Shown here in pieces: positions 47,440 through 56,247 of a stretch of DNA of 64,000 nt (position 1 is the stretch's first letter; every line of letters starts with the position of its first letter). The stretch lies in contig JADFNV010000011.1 of assembly GCA_022563195.1 (NCBI GenBank), forward strand, positions 1-64,000, read 5' to 3'. The notes beneath the pieces were generated by a model. The model was not told the DNA's origin. It saw only the letters and a program-made list of their open reading frames with translations, and did no database searches. This stretch comes from Pseudomonadota bacterium (GTDB taxonomy: Bacteria; Pseudomonadota; Gammaproteobacteria; Steroidobacterales; Woeseiaceae). The position numbers were made by a program, and so were the translations under genes.

Positions 47440-48063
47440 CTATTGCGAGGTACCAAATAACCGGTCGCCAGCATCCCCGAGGCCCGGCACGATGTATTTG
47501 TCTTCATTGAGGTGATCGTCGATCGCAGCCGTATAGATCGGCACATCCGGATGCGCTCCTTCGACCAGCGCAAGCCCTTCGGGGCACGTAACAATGCAGA
47601 CAACGACGATTTTCGCGGCGCCGCTTTCCTTCAGGAGCTCGATTGCTGCCACGGTCGACCCACCCGTCGCAATCATCGGGTCGATAATGATGCAGGTTCC
47701 GCCCCTGGCTTGTGCTGGCAATCGCTGATAGTAACTGACTGGCTGCTTGGTCACTTCGTCACGATACAGTCCGACAAATCCGACACGCGCGGTGGGAACG
47801 AGTTCGAGGATACCTTCGAGCATGCCGACGCCGGCGCGCAGAATCGGCACGACTACAAGATCTGTATCGATTTTTTTGCACGTCGCCTTGGCAACGGGTG
47901 TTTGCACAACAGTCTCTTTGACCTTGATATTCTTGAGTGCCTCGTAGCAAATGAATTTGGTAATTTCGGTCGCCAGTTCTCGAAAACGTTTGTGACCCGT
48001 ATCGACGTCGCGAATGATGGCGAGTTTATGCTGCACGCATGGGTGATCGATCAGTTCATGCAT
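47440..48063 (-). CDS. upp: Uracil phosphoribosyltransferase
   Basis: 207 residues. Salvages uracil to UMP with PRPP. Motifs: HPCVQHKLAIIRDVDTGHKR, VVPILRAGVGMLEGILELVP, the PRPP loop IIIDPMIATGGSTVAAIELL, and AAIDDHLNEDKYIVPGLGDAG for uracil binding. Length is the family norm. No uraA permease follows. Confidence 0.97.
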   Translation of the reverse strand: MHELIDHPCVQHKLAIIRDVDTGHKRFRELATEITKFICYEALKNIKVKETVVQTPVAKATCKKIDTDLVVVPILRAGVGMLEGILELVPTARVGFVGLYRDEVTKQPVSYYQRLPAQARGGTCIIIDPMIATGGSTVAAIELLKESGAAKIVVVCIVTCPEGLALVEGAHPDVPIYTAAIDDHLNEDKYIVPGLGDAGDRLFGTSQ

Positions 48064-48195
48064 TGTCTGGCTCCGTTATTATTATTGACCATCAGCTCGT
48101 AGACCGCATTGCGAATTCGGTGCCTACCGGATCGACGCAATGAAATCGTTTTCCTCCCGGGAAATCGAAGCGGTCGAAATAATTCGCTCATCCAA

Positions 48196-48645
48196 TCACC
48201 CCTCAGGCGGAAAGGGATGCCTGAACGTGAAAGCCACCGCGGACGGGTCGTCTTTCCAGAGCACGTCGAATTTGCTCTTTGCCTCCTGCACGGTTGGAAT
48301 GTGTCCCACTTCTATCCACCAAAGGACCAGTGGTGTTTTGCCAGCCGGCTCAAACCAATCTGCCCGCCTGCGAACCGCCTCGACATGATTGCTGCGGTAT
48401 GCATATTCCTCAAGCGCTTTGACAGATTCCCAGACTGACATGTTGAAGAGAACAAACTCATCATCGAATACCTGTGCCTCGGTCGTATCACCCTCTTCAG
48501 TGATATAGCGCCAGATGAAACCAGGACTGGAATCTGCAAGCTCATTCAGAGGGTCCAGCCGTGCAACGAAACCCGCCATGATCGGATCGTCGATTGACGC
48601 GAGCATTCGTGCGACATTCGCATGGGCGAGATGATAATCAGGCAC
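48196..48645 (-). CDS. DUF3291 domain protein
   Basis: About 149 residues from a GTG at 48645 (MPDYHLAHANVARMLASIDD); a TTG at 48726 adds 27 residues that look unrelated. The pattern HLAHANVARM, GFVARLDPLNELADSSPGFI, FNMSVWESVKALEEYAYRSN and LVLWWIEVGHIPTVQEAKSK is that of DUF3291, a small, probably dimeric alpha/beta-barrel family of unknown function that resembles antibiotic-biosynthesis monooxygenases. It is divergent from the esterase gene at 48771. Confidence 0.85.
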   Translation of the reverse strand: MPDYHLAHANVARMLASIDDPIMAGFVARLDPLNELADSSPGFIWRYITEEGDTTEAQVFDDEFVLFNMSVWESVKALEEYAYRSNHVEAVRRRADWFEPAGKTPLVLWWIEVGHIPTVQEAKSKFDVLWKDDPSAVAFTFRHPFPPEG

Positions 48646-48770
48646 TTCGATCTTATTCGATGTTGTCCTATTAGTGCATTCAGTATCTGGCGCACCTGTT
48701 GCGAATGCAAGAGAATTACCAGACAATCTTGAGTTCGGAGATTGACACTTGTAGGGATAGCGAATTATTC

Positions 48771-49910
48771 ATGGGCAGGTCCGCCATTAGAATAAAGTAT
48801 GCGCTGCTTGCGGCGGCAATCCTCGTGGTGTCAGCAGGCACTTCGCTCTCAGCAAAAAATGAGTTAAGCGCAGCACCTTCAGTCGAAGACCAACAAGGTA
48901 TGCTGCGAAGAACAATTCGCCACGATGATGTCGAGCGGGAATATTTTGTCCACTTGCCAAGCGATGTTGTTGCTGGTGACACAAGAATTCCAGTCGTTGT
49001 CGCAATCCACGGTTACACGAGTACTGCGACCGGTTTTCAAGCCGCCCATGGCCTCAATCGCCATGCGGACGAACATGGATACATCGTCGTCTATCCACAG
49101 GGAAGTCATTTTCTGGCGGATGATGAGCGAGGCAGCCCTTTTCGCGTCACGAGCTGGAACGAACTTGCGGCGAACCTGCCACAGACTTCGGCAGGGCCTC
49201 ATTGCACGGCGGATAGCGTCCAATATCCATGTCCTCCCGAGTGCGGCGAATGTAGCCGCTGCGCCTGGAGTTCCTGTTATGACGACGTTGGGTTTATCGA
49301 AAAAATCCTCGACGAGATACAGCTCGAGTTTCGAGCCGATAGCCGCAGGACCTATTTGCTCGGCGTCAGCTCCGGCGCGATGATGACCTTGCGGCTGGGT
49401 TGCAATCTTTCCAACAGGTTCGCGGCGATTGTGCCCATTATCGGGCAACTCGCACCCGGCTACGCCTGTGGTCCTGATGTTGACTTGCCATTGCTGCACC
49501 TTTTCGGCGGGCTCGATGAAACCGTCAGGTTCGATGGCAGACCCGGTACTGCCGATGGCTTCATCTACACGACAGCCGAGGACACGGCTGCAATATGGGC
49601 AACGGCTTTAGCGTGTAAGAGTGGCCCAGGAAATTGGCAAACGGTTTTAAGCGACAGTGCCGGATTGCGCTGTACAGCCTATTCGGATTGTCATGTTGAC
49701 GGCCACGAGGTCGTTAGTTGTCTGGATCCGGACGGTTACCACGAATGGCCCGAGCAATACGTCAGGGACACGTCAGCAACTTGCGTCACAGCTGAGCAAT
49801 ACGATTCCATTCCTGGCCAGGCTCACTGCGATCCTGCGACAGGTGAGTACGGTCATCTCGGCATGGATATAGTCTGGGCGTTTATGAAACGTTATCGATT
49901 AGAACACTGA
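48771..49910 (+). CDS. Secreted esterase of the LpqC / polyhydroxybutyrate-depolymerase-like family
   Basis: 379 residues. Signal peptide MGRSAIRIKYALLAAAILVV with cleavage near SLSA. The catalytic serine lies in LLGVSSGAMMTLRLGC, the oxyanion stretch in VVVAIHGYTSTATGF, an acid candidate in GGLDETV, and a histidine in DPDGYHEWPEQY. Twelve or more cysteines (CPPECGECSRCAWSSC) suggest several disulfides. Substrates may be hydroxy-acid polymers or feruloyl-type esters; not determinable here. The ATG at 48771 is chosen because it begins the signal peptide. Confidence 0.85.
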   Translation: MGRSAIRIKYALLAAAILVVSAGTSLSAKNELSAAPSVEDQQGMLRRTIRHDDVEREYFVHLPSDVVAGDTRIPVVVAIHGYTSTATGFQAAHGLNRHADEHGYIVVYPQGSHFLADDERGSPFRVTSWNELAANLPQTSAGPHCTADSVQYPCPPECGECSRCAWSSCYDDVGFIEKILDEIQLEFRADSRRTYLLGVSSGAMMTLRLGCNLSNRFAAIVPIIGQLAPGYACGPDVDLPLLHLFGGLDETVRFDGRPGTADGFIYTTAEDTAAIWATALACKSGPGNWQTVLSDSAGLRCTAYSDCHVDGHEVVSCLDPDGYHEWPEQYVRDTSATCVTAEQYDSIPGQAHCDPATGEYGHLGMDIVWAFMKRYRLEH

Positions 49911-49949
49911 GACCGGTTGAAGTCGCAAATGAGCTGACGTGGCACCATG

Positions 49950-50312
49950 TCACAAGTTCTTCGCAATTTCTTCTTTCATGATATTAACGGTAGTTACAAG
50001 CATTGCGTAGCTGATATGCTTGGCTTCATTATCCCGTTCCGCACATGGCTCGTCTGATTCGTTTTCCGGAGTCATTGCCTTTTGCAGAGCTATCAGACAG
50101 CGCCTCAGACCCCCCTCATTAGGCTGATAAATTGAAATAATACTTGTGGATAGCGCCGTGATGGCCTGAGCAAATAGCAATTTTTCCCGTGCGCCCAGCG
50201 AAGCTTTCTTTCGTGCAAGAAGCTCTAGAATTTTATCAGCAATCTCATTCTGCAGGGCCCCATCAATATTCCCCTCGCTTATCCGTTGACGCCAATCGTC
50301 AAATCGATCCAT
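49950..50312 (-). CDS. Hypothetical small helical protein
   Basis: 120 residues, no signal peptide or membrane segment. Mostly helical with many charges (QNEIADKILELLARKKASLG, RDNEAKHISYAMLVTTVNIM). An aagg ribosome binding site precedes the ATG. It may be the second gene after the decayed membrane gene at 50346-50741. No family recognised. Confidence 0.6.
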   Translation of the reverse strand: MDRFDDWRQRISEGNIDGALQNEIADKILELLARKKASLGAREKLLFAQAITALSTSIISIYQPNEGGLRRCLIALQKAMTPENESDEPCAERDNEAKHISYAMLVTTVNIMKEEIAKNL

Positions 50313-50345
50313 ACGGCCTTACCATGTCTGATCTTTCTGCATCGT

Positions 50346-50741
50346 CTAATTTTTTTCCATATCAGATTTCGCGATTGTGTCTGTCTGTTGCAAGTTCAAC
50401 AACAGGTTCACTCCGCCGTTTATAGTTATCTTCCAAGCCGCCGTAGCTTCCGCTTGCGTGTAACCGCGCTCCATGAGTTGACCAACATAGTCAACTCTCT
50501 GCTTGTTCCAATTTAAAATAACAGCAAGGACTTTAGCGATTAATCCAGCGCCAATCGACCAAAGCAGATTTGACCAGGGAGCAGCACTGGCAAGCGCAAC
50601 ATACAGAAAATAAATAGACGCGATAGCTGCGCCGATCCACAGCCATCCGAATCATCTGGCAAACCATTCCAAGATTCCGTGTTTTACGGTAGTCTCCGTT
50701 CGCTGCCAAATTAGTTGGTTGCATGAAATTGGTAATGACAA
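50346..50741 (-). pseudogene. Small membrane protein gene with in-frame TGA and no good start
   Basis: Reading the minus strand, an open frame of 101 codons (50346-50651) encodes FGWLWIGAAIASIYFLYVAL and a tail VDYVGQLMERGYTQAEATAA. It has no ATG, GTG or TTG near its beginning. The same frame continues across a TGA (50652-50654) as TETTVKHGILEWFAR, joining naturally to FGWLW. This looks like a gene of about 115-130 codons in which a tryptophan codon became TGA and a start was lost (acg at the expected place). Possible but unsupported alternatives are a sequencing error or recoding. Confidence 0.55.
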
Positions 50742-50753
50742 TAGTCTTATTTT

Positions 50754-50770
50754 GTTGCCACAGTGGCAAC
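50754..50770. promoter_or_regulatory. 17-base perfect palindrome, operator candidate for the MarR-like regulator
   Basis: gttgccac-a-gtggcaac lies 44 bases before the regulator's start and between it and the divergent decayed membrane gene. Size and placement fit an autoregulatory operator of a dimeric winged-helix protein. Confidence 0.55.
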
Positions 50771-50813
50771 GATCCATTCACTACCGAGAAAGTCTCGGAA
50801 CCGAGAGCAAAGC

Positions 50814-51197
50814 ATGATTAATAGGAGACACGCTGTAACGGCTCAGGCTGTTGTCGCGTTCGCACAGAATGGACTTAAGATTCTGGCCGATAAGTATGGG
50901 GGTGACTGCACGCTTAATGAGGTGCGTGTCATGATTCAGATCATCCGTTGCCACCTCGAAGGACGAACCTGTTACGTGACCGCACTTCACAAGGCATCCG
51001 GTATCCCCTTACCTACTGTCAGCCGGGCCGTAGCCAATCTCCAGAGCGACGGTTGGCTATCTGAACAACGAGACCCGATCGATGGTCGCAAACGCATAAT
51101 TACATTTGGTCCTCGCTCCCTGCAGAACACACCCGACGACATTGAGCGGTCGATCCAGTGGATAAACAAATTTCGTGAGCACGGCCTGCCTAACTGA
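50814..51197 (+). CDS. MarR-like winged-helix transcriptional regulator
   Basis: 127 residues from the ATG at 50814. A helix-turn-helix is clear in CYVTALHKASGIPLPTVSRA, followed by VANLQSDGWLSEQRDPIDGRKR, the recognition helix and wing with the DxRxR-like DPIDGRKR of MarR proteins. An N-terminal helix (AQAVVAFAQNGLKILADKYG) would form the dimer interface. The ligand is unknown. Its likely operator is the palindrome at 50754-50770. The stop is 8 bases from the start of the inverted-repeat element at 51206. Confidence 0.75.
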   Translation: MINRRHAVTAQAVVAFAQNGLKILADKYGGDCTLNEVRVMIQIIRCHLEGRTCYVTALHKASGIPLPTVSRAVANLQSDGWLSEQRDPIDGRKRIITFGPRSLQNTPDDIERSIQWINKFREHGLPN

Positions 51198-51205
51198 TCG
51201 CTCCT

Positions 51206-51432
51206 GGTCGATACTGTTGAAAAACTCTGTATTACGATGATCAGAAAATTCAAAGGGATTTTTCATTCGCCTGGTGCGCGAATCAAAGATCAATTGTGCC
51301 GTTCTGCGTTGCATCAGGCCGGATTTTCATGCGACTTCTGCTATCCCGTCGTACATAGAGTAAAAAATAACGCTTAATTCGCAGATGAAATCGCCATTGA
51401 TTTCAAAACAGAGTTTTTCAACAGTATCGACC
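51206..51432 (-). mobile_element. MITE-like element, family A/B copy A (227 bp)
   Basis: Perfect 25-base terminal inverted repeats beginning ggtcgatactgttgaaaaac. The interior aligns with the element at 52971-53198 when read in the opposite direction (for example ggcgatttcatctgcg versus ggcgatttcatttgcg). Short sequence just outside the repeats also resembles that outside the other copy, so the true ends may be about 15 bases further out on each side. No transposase coding capacity. Confidence 0.8.
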
Positions 51433-51487
51433 CAAATCAGACGTTCGAGAATCACACCACGCTGAATAACAAGTCGAGATCTGAATT

Positions 51488-52426
51488 ATGGCGCACCTGC
51501 ATTTCTTCGTTCGGTTGTTAGTGTCTGGTATCACGATTTCTATACTGATGTCACTGTGCGAGGCGGAGGAACCGCCTTTCGAGCTGTACACGGTTGAGCG
51601 GCACGAGATCGAGTCCAAAATTGTCGGCCAGACGTTCACAATATCCGTGCAACTGCCAATCAGGCTTAAGGACGGTTCGGAACGGTTTCCAGTGCTTTAC
51701 GTAACCGATGCCATTACAGATTCGCGATTTGAGAGAGAAAATTTCTATATGCAATGGCTCGGAGATATTCCTAGGTTCATTGCAGTGAGCGTTGGTTATC
51801 CCACATGGGCCGAATGGCAGCTTCGCGACAGAGACTTCACACCTACTGATACCGGCCCGGTCGAAGCCTACGGCGGTTTTATCGACTTCGGATCGATTCC
51901 TTTTGAAGGAGTGAGAACTGGTGGGGCTGCGAATTTTTTGAAATTCCTCCGCGAAGAATTAAAACCGTTCATCGATAAGAACTACCCAACGATTCCGCAG
52001 GACAGTGGCTACTTCGGAGATTCGTTAGGCGGATTATTTGGACTCTATGTGCTACTCAATGAGCCGACCACTTTCAACCGCTACATTTTGGGCAGCCCAT
52101 CAACCTGGTGGGACAACGAGGTAATAATGAAGCAGGCCGAGGCCTTTGGGGCGTCTGGCAGAACCATCAATGCTCGCTTGCTCATGTCGGCCGGCGCTCT
52201 CGAAGAGGACGAACACCACATGGTTAGTAATATACCTCGGCTAGAAACGTCGCTCTCGAACGTTAAAGGGCTACAGATTGAGACCTATGTCTTCCCTGAT
52301 GAGTCTCATATGACGGTTGAATCGATGAACTATATTCGCGGCGTACAGTGGACTTACAAGACTGCAGAGCCGTGGTTCTACGATGCTTATAAGACAAAAA
52401 AAGAAACCGATAAAGGGCCGAATTAA
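51488..52426 (+). CDS. Secreted esterase of the enterochelin-esterase/EsD-like alpha/beta-hydrolase group
   Basis: 312 residues. Signal peptide (FFVRLLVSGITISILMSLCE, cleavage near CEAEE). The nucleophile motif is GYFGDSLGGLFGLYVL, with LPIRLKDGSERFPVLYVTDA upstream, and the catalytic histidine candidate is in FPDESHMTVESMN. This matches the Fes/IroE/YbbA-type putative esterase family acting on small esters. It sits in a two-gene cassette with the CigR-like gene, enclosed by inverted elements A and B. Confidence 0.8.
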   Translation: MAHLHFFVRLLVSGITISILMSLCEAEEPPFELYTVERHEIESKIVGQTFTISVQLPIRLKDGSERFPVLYVTDAITDSRFERENFYMQWLGDIPRFIAVSVGYPTWAEWQLRDRDFTPTDTGPVEAYGGFIDFGSIPFEGVRTGGAANFLKFLREELKPFIDKNYPTIPQDSGYFGDSLGGLFGLYVLLNEPTTFNRYILGSPSTWWDNEVIMKQAEAFGASGRTINARLLMSAGALEEDEHHMVSNIPRLETSLSNVKGLQIETYVFPDESHMTVESMNYIRGVQWTYKTAEPWFYDAYKTKKETDKGPN

Positions 52427-52552
52427 AAATAGTGTAGCAGTGCCGCTGCTACTGGAACACTAACAATCATGCGGTTATGTGACCCGCTTAACATCAGCCG
52501 TAAGGTTCTGGCGATAGATTGCTTTTATCAACACCTAAGTGGAGTGAGCCCA

Positions 52553-52945
52553 ATGAAATGGCTAGTCATTGCAATCACGGTCTTTGTTTTTTCACCGTTC
52601 AGCCTAATGTCTTCCGCAATTGCCGACGTCGAAGTCAGCATTGTATTTTCCGATGACGAGATCAGAATTATCGGCGTCTGGTACCACGATCACGGATCAG
52701 TAGCAGATAAGAAACCCGGCAAAAGCAAGCGGAACAGGCTGCCGCCAGGCATCGCAAAAAACCTGACACGTGGCAAGTCGTTACCTCCAGGAATCGCGAA
52801 ACAATACTTGCCCGACCGGTTACGTCAGACCTTGCCGGCACCGTCCGCCGGCTATGAGCGAATCGTTGTTGACAGCAAAATTCTATTGGTCGAAATAGCG
52901 ACAGGCGTAATTCACGACATACTTGTGGACGTTGTTCTGGATTAG
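52553..52945 (+). CDS. CigR/RcnB-like secreted protein
   Basis: 130 residues from MKWLVIAITVFVFSPFSLMS, a signal peptide, preceded by GGAG at 52541. After a basic linker (KKPGKSKRNR) come two copies of a LPPGIAK motif (RLPPGIAKNLTRGKSLPPGI), then APSAGYERIVVDSKILLVEI and IATGVIHDILVDVV. This is the pattern of the anti-virulence regulator CigR and RcnB-related periplasmic or inner-membrane proteins, whose molecular role is poorly known. It follows the esterase on the same strand. Confidence 0.75.
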   Translation: MKWLVIAITVFVFSPFSLMSSAIADVEVSIVFSDDEIRIIGVWYHDHGSVADKKPGKSKRNRLPPGIAKNLTRGKSLPPGIAKQYLPDRLRQTLPAPSAGYERIVVDSKILLVEIATGVIHDILVDVVLD

Positions 52946-52970
52946 TCCCCACAGGTAACCGGTCGCTAAT

Positions 52971-53198
52971 GGCCGATACTGTTGAAAAACTCTGTTTTGA
53001 AAAGAGCGGCGATTTCATTTGCGTTTCAAGCGTCTTTCCTTACTCTAGATATGAGGGGAATAGTCAGAAACACATGAAAACTCGCTCGGACGCCTCTTGG
53101 AAGCCCGGAAGATCACCTTAGATTGCGCGTCTGGCACTCAAAAAACTCAATGGAGTTTTGTGGTTTCGGAGTATCGGAGTTTTTCAACAGTATCGGCC
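52971..53198 (+). mobile_element. MITE-like element, family A/B copy B (228 bp)
   Basis: Terminal inverted repeats of 22 bases starting ggccgatactgttgaaaaac. Same size and same family as 51206-51432 but with the interior in the opposite orientation. The pair flanks about 1.5 kb containing the esterase and CigR-like genes. No coding capacity for a transposase. Confidence 0.8.
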
Positions 53199-53414
53199 TA
53201 AATCGGACGCCGTACCGATGGCCCTGGAAACGGCGACTTGGATGTCATTTCCTCAAATTAACGCCTTCGTCTACACCGAGCTGCAAAGTGGCCGAAAGCG
53301 CAAGTTGAACACAGCGGACTTGAAGAAAATTGAACTACCGATTTCGGGAAAAGTTGCCGTTTGAGTCCGATCATTTCGGGCACCGACAGTACGGTCGGGC
53401 CTGAGTTATTACAA
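53199..53414. other. No convincing gene
   Basis: A short plus-strand frame (ending SGRKRKLNTADLKKIELPIS) crosses this stretch, but it begins in element B and has no recognised family. It could be the remnant of a gene cut by the element. Nothing else is seen. Confidence 0.4.
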
Positions 53415-53450
53415 CCAGTGCTCCGCCAAAGTAGTATTGATGGAGTACTA
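53415..53450. repeat. Inverted repeat, family D, at the trpS stop codon
   Basis: ccagtgctccgccaaa and ttgatggagtactag form an imperfect hairpin related to 34112-34179. On the minus strand the element starts with the TAG that stops trpS, and could act as a transcription terminator hairpin for it, though no T-run follows. Confidence 0.6.
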
Positions 53451-54458
53451 GCCCAGTTTACGAATGCCAACCGCATCGCGAATCTCGGCAAGATATGGTA
53501 TCGCGACCGCACGCGCGCGTTCCGCGCCCTGCAAGAGCTCCGCTTCGACGATGGCCGGATCGCTGATGAGGCGTTCGTACTTTTCGCGCGCTGGTTGGAT
53601 GTGATCGTTGATGAGTTCGAACAGTAGCTGCTTCATCTCACCCCAGGCGATACCGTCAGCGTAACGCGCTTCGATATCCATGGTCTCCTGCGGCGTCGCA
53701 AATGCTTTGTACATGTCGTAGAGAGTGCTGCCATCAGTGTCCTTCGGCTCACCCGGTTCCAGAGAGTTTGTCTTGATCTTCATGATCAGCTTTCTTAGCT
53801 GCTTCTCATCGGCAAACAGCGGAATCGCATTGTTGTAGCTCTTACTCATCTTGCGTCCATCAAGACCTGCCAGCACCGCTGTGTCAGCATCGATTTGTGG
53901 GTCGGGCAGTACGAGGACATCGCCGAAATGGTGGTTGAATCGCTGCGCTATGTCGCGCGCCATCTCGACATGCTGCTTTTGATCTCGCCCGACCGGAACT
54001 TTCGTCGCCTTGAACATCAAGATGTCTGCCGCCATAAGGATTGGATAACTGTAGAGCGCCATCGTGATGCCCTTGTCCGGATCCTTATTGCCACCTTGTG
54101 CATTGGCTGCAACGGCCGCTTTGTATGAATGCGCGCGATTCATCAGCCCTTTCGCCGTCATGCTCGCCAGAATCCAGTTGAGCTGTGGTACTTCGGGAAT
54201 ATCCGACTGACGATAGAAAATTGCGTTCTGCGTATCGAGCCCCAATGCGAGCCAGGCTGCCGATATCTCCAGGGTCGACTGGCCGATCTTGTCGGGGTCC
54301 TCGTTTTTGGCGAGCGCATGATAATCCGCGAGAAAATAATAGTTTTTCTTCGTCGGGTCTTTGCTCGCTTCGATGCCGGGCCGAATCGCGCCAACATAGT
54401 TGCCGATGTGTGGTGTGCCGGTCGTCGTGATACCCGTGAGATAGATATCCTGGATCAT
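53448..54458 (-). CDS. trpS: Tryptophanyl-tRNA synthetase
   Basis: 336 residues. Class I synthetase. HIGH-type motif in GITTTGTPHIGNYVGAIRPG, tryptophan-pocket residues around YSYPILMAADILMFKATKVP, PVGRDQKQHVEMARDIAQRF, and KMSKS in GLDGRKMSKSYNNAIPLF. Length matches bacterial TrpRS. Its stop codon is the edge of a family D repeat. It lies 18 bases after ggt on the same strand; cotranscription is possible. Confidence 0.97.
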   Translation of the reverse strand: MIQDIYLTGITTTGTPHIGNYVGAIRPGIEASKDPTKKNYYFLADYHALAKNEDPDKIGQSTLEISAAWLALGLDTQNAIFYRQSDIPEVPQLNWILASMTAKGLMNRAHSYKAAVAANAQGGNKDPDKGITMALYSYPILMAADILMFKATKVPVGRDQKQHVEMARDIAQRFNHHFGDVLVLPDPQIDADTAVLAGLDGRKMSKSYNNAIPLFADEKQLRKLIMKIKTNSLEPGEPKDTDGSTLYDMYKAFATPQETMDIEARYADGIAWGEMKQLLFELINDHIQPAREKYERLISDPAIVEAELLQGAERARAVAIPYLAEIRDAVGIRKLG

Positions 54459-54476
54459 GCTGCGATGCTTTCCAAA

Positions 54477-56192
54477 TTAATAACCGGCCGCCTGACCGTC
54501 CTTGCGCACTTCGGAGGCGCCATAGTACACGCCTTCTTTCTCATCCCACAGTATCGCTTGATAGCCACCGAAATCGCCATCGCTCTCACCGAGCGTGTGT
54601 CCCAGGGCCTCGAGCTGTACGCGCATTTCGCTGCCGAATCCACGCTCGAGATGAACGACACCGCCATCGGTCATGGTCTGACCTGTTGGTTGCGACGATC
54701 CGCCGTGACGAATTCGCGCCGCATCGCCCGCTTCCTGCAGATTCATGCCGAAGTCGACCATGTTGATAATGATCTGCGCATGGCCCTGCGGTTGCATCGC
54801 CCCGCCCATGACGCCGAAGCTCATGAGCGGCTTGCCATCTTTCATTACGAATGCCGGGATAATCGTGTGAAACGGTCGTTTGCCGGGCTCGACGACATTT
54901 GCATGTCCTGCCTCAAGGCTGAACAATTCGGCCCTGTCCTGCAACACAAAACCCAGACCGTCCGGTGTCATGCCGGATCCCATGCCACGATAGTTGCTTT
55001 GGATCAATGACACCATGTTGCCATCGCGGTCCGCCACGGCCAGGTAAATGGTGTCGCCATCGTCGAGTATGGCGTCGCCCGCAGCGTATGACGTGGCCGC
55101 TCGATCCTGCAAGATGAGCTGACGACGTTGGTCTGCATATTCTTTGGAAATCAATTGCTCGACCGGCACATCAACGAAATCCATGTCCGCATAGAATCGG
55201 GCACGATCTTCGAACACCAGTTTTTTGGCCTCAACGAATGTGTGCACATACTCAGCGCTACCGAATCCCATCGCGGCAATATCGAAACCCTCGAGAATAT
55301 TCAGTATCTGCAACGCCGCTATGCCCTGTCCGCTTGGCGGCAATTCATACACATCCCAGCCACGATAGTTAGTCGTCACAGGCGTCACCCATTCCGATGT
55401 GTGAGACGCAAGATCAGCGTAGCGCAGCAACCCCCCCTGTTCGGTCATGTACGCGTCGATCTTTTTCGCAATGTCGCCTTTATAAAAGGCATCACGTCCA
55501 TGATTGGCAATAATTTCGTAGGTTTCTGCCAGGCGAGGATTGCGAAACAACTCACCCTTTTTTGGCATCTCACCATCGGGCATGAAGGTTTCCGCAAAGC
55601 CCGGAAAATCGGCTCGAGGGCCCGCATTTATCGAAAAGTAATACGCAATCGTCTCCGAAACCGGAAAGCCTTCGCGCGCATACCGAATCGCCGGAGCAAG
55701 AATCTCGGCCATCGACAGTCGTCCGTAGCGGCCGTGAAGTTCGAACCAACCGTCGACGGCACCAGGTACGCTGACGGGTAGCGGACCATATCGCGGAACG
55801 CTGTCGATGCCGTGCTGCTTGAAATATTCGAGCGTCATGAGTGCGGGCGCACGACCCGACGCATTCAAACCGGTCAGTTCCTGTTTGTCCGCGTCCCAGA
55901 CGATCGCGAACAGGTCTCCACCAATTCCAGATCCCGTAGGCTCCATAAGGCCAAGCGCAGCATTTGCAGCGATTGCCGCGTCTACCGCGCTGCCTCCGGC
56001 CTTGAGAATATCAAGTGCAATTTGCGTGGCCAGCGGTTGGCTTGTCGCGGCCATACCATGCACTGCGATGACTTCGGAACGGGACGCAAACGCCCTGCCC
56101 GTTACACGGTCATATCCCGGCTCAGATCCCACCACATCAGCGCCTCCCAGAATCAAAAGTACAATGCTAACCAGGCTTGCTTGTCGTTTCAT
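54477..56192 (-). CDS. ggt: Gamma-glutamyltransferase
   Basis: 571 residues from MKRQASLVSIVLLILGGADV, a signal peptide, so periplasmic or secreted. GGT cleaves and transfers the gamma-glutamyl group of glutathione. Features: AIAANAALGLMEPTGSGIGG, GLNASGRAPALM, PGAVDGWFELHGRYGRLSMA, and the autocatalytic cleavage region GDTIYLAVADRDGNMVSLIQ where the Thr of DDGDT is the new N-terminal nucleophile of the small subunit. The usual DTTH(F/L) at this place reads DTIYL, closer to YwrD-type members, so glutathione may not be the main substrate. Divergent from pepQ. Confidence 0.92.
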   Translation of the reverse strand: MKRQASLVSIVLLILGGADVVGSEPGYDRVTGRAFASRSEVIAVHGMAATSQPLATQIALDILKAGGSAVDAAIAANAALGLMEPTGSGIGGDLFAIVWDADKQELTGLNASGRAPALMTLEYFKQHGIDSVPRYGPLPVSVPGAVDGWFELHGRYGRLSMAEILAPAIRYAREGFPVSETIAYYFSINAGPRADFPGFAETFMPDGEMPKKGELFRNPRLAETYEIIANHGRDAFYKGDIAKKIDAYMTEQGGLLRYADLASHTSEWVTPVTTNYRGWDVYELPPSGQGIAALQILNILEGFDIAAMGFGSAEYVHTFVEAKKLVFEDRARFYADMDFVDVPVEQLISKEYADQRRQLILQDRAATSYAAGDAILDDGDTIYLAVADRDGNMVSLIQSNYRGMGSGMTPDGLGFVLQDRAELFSLEAGHANVVEPGKRPFHTIIPAFVMKDGKPLMSFGVMGGAMQPQGHAQIIINMVDFGMNLQEAGDAARIRHGGSSQPTGQTMTDGGVVHLERGFGSEMRVQLEALGHTLGESDGDFGGYQAILWDEKEGVYYGASEVRKDGQAAGY

Positions 56193-56247
56193 TATGCGTT
56201 CCACGCGAATGGTCAAGAACAACAATGATGCCTAGATTGCTCGTGGA

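Noticed and set aside
51057-51314. Minus-strand frame ending in element A, considered as a transposase remnant
   Set aside because: It straddles the MarR-like gene (opposite strand) and the element; no transposase motif could be identified.
55128-55781. 217-codon plus-strand frame
   Set aside because: Antisense to ggt, which has all family motifs.
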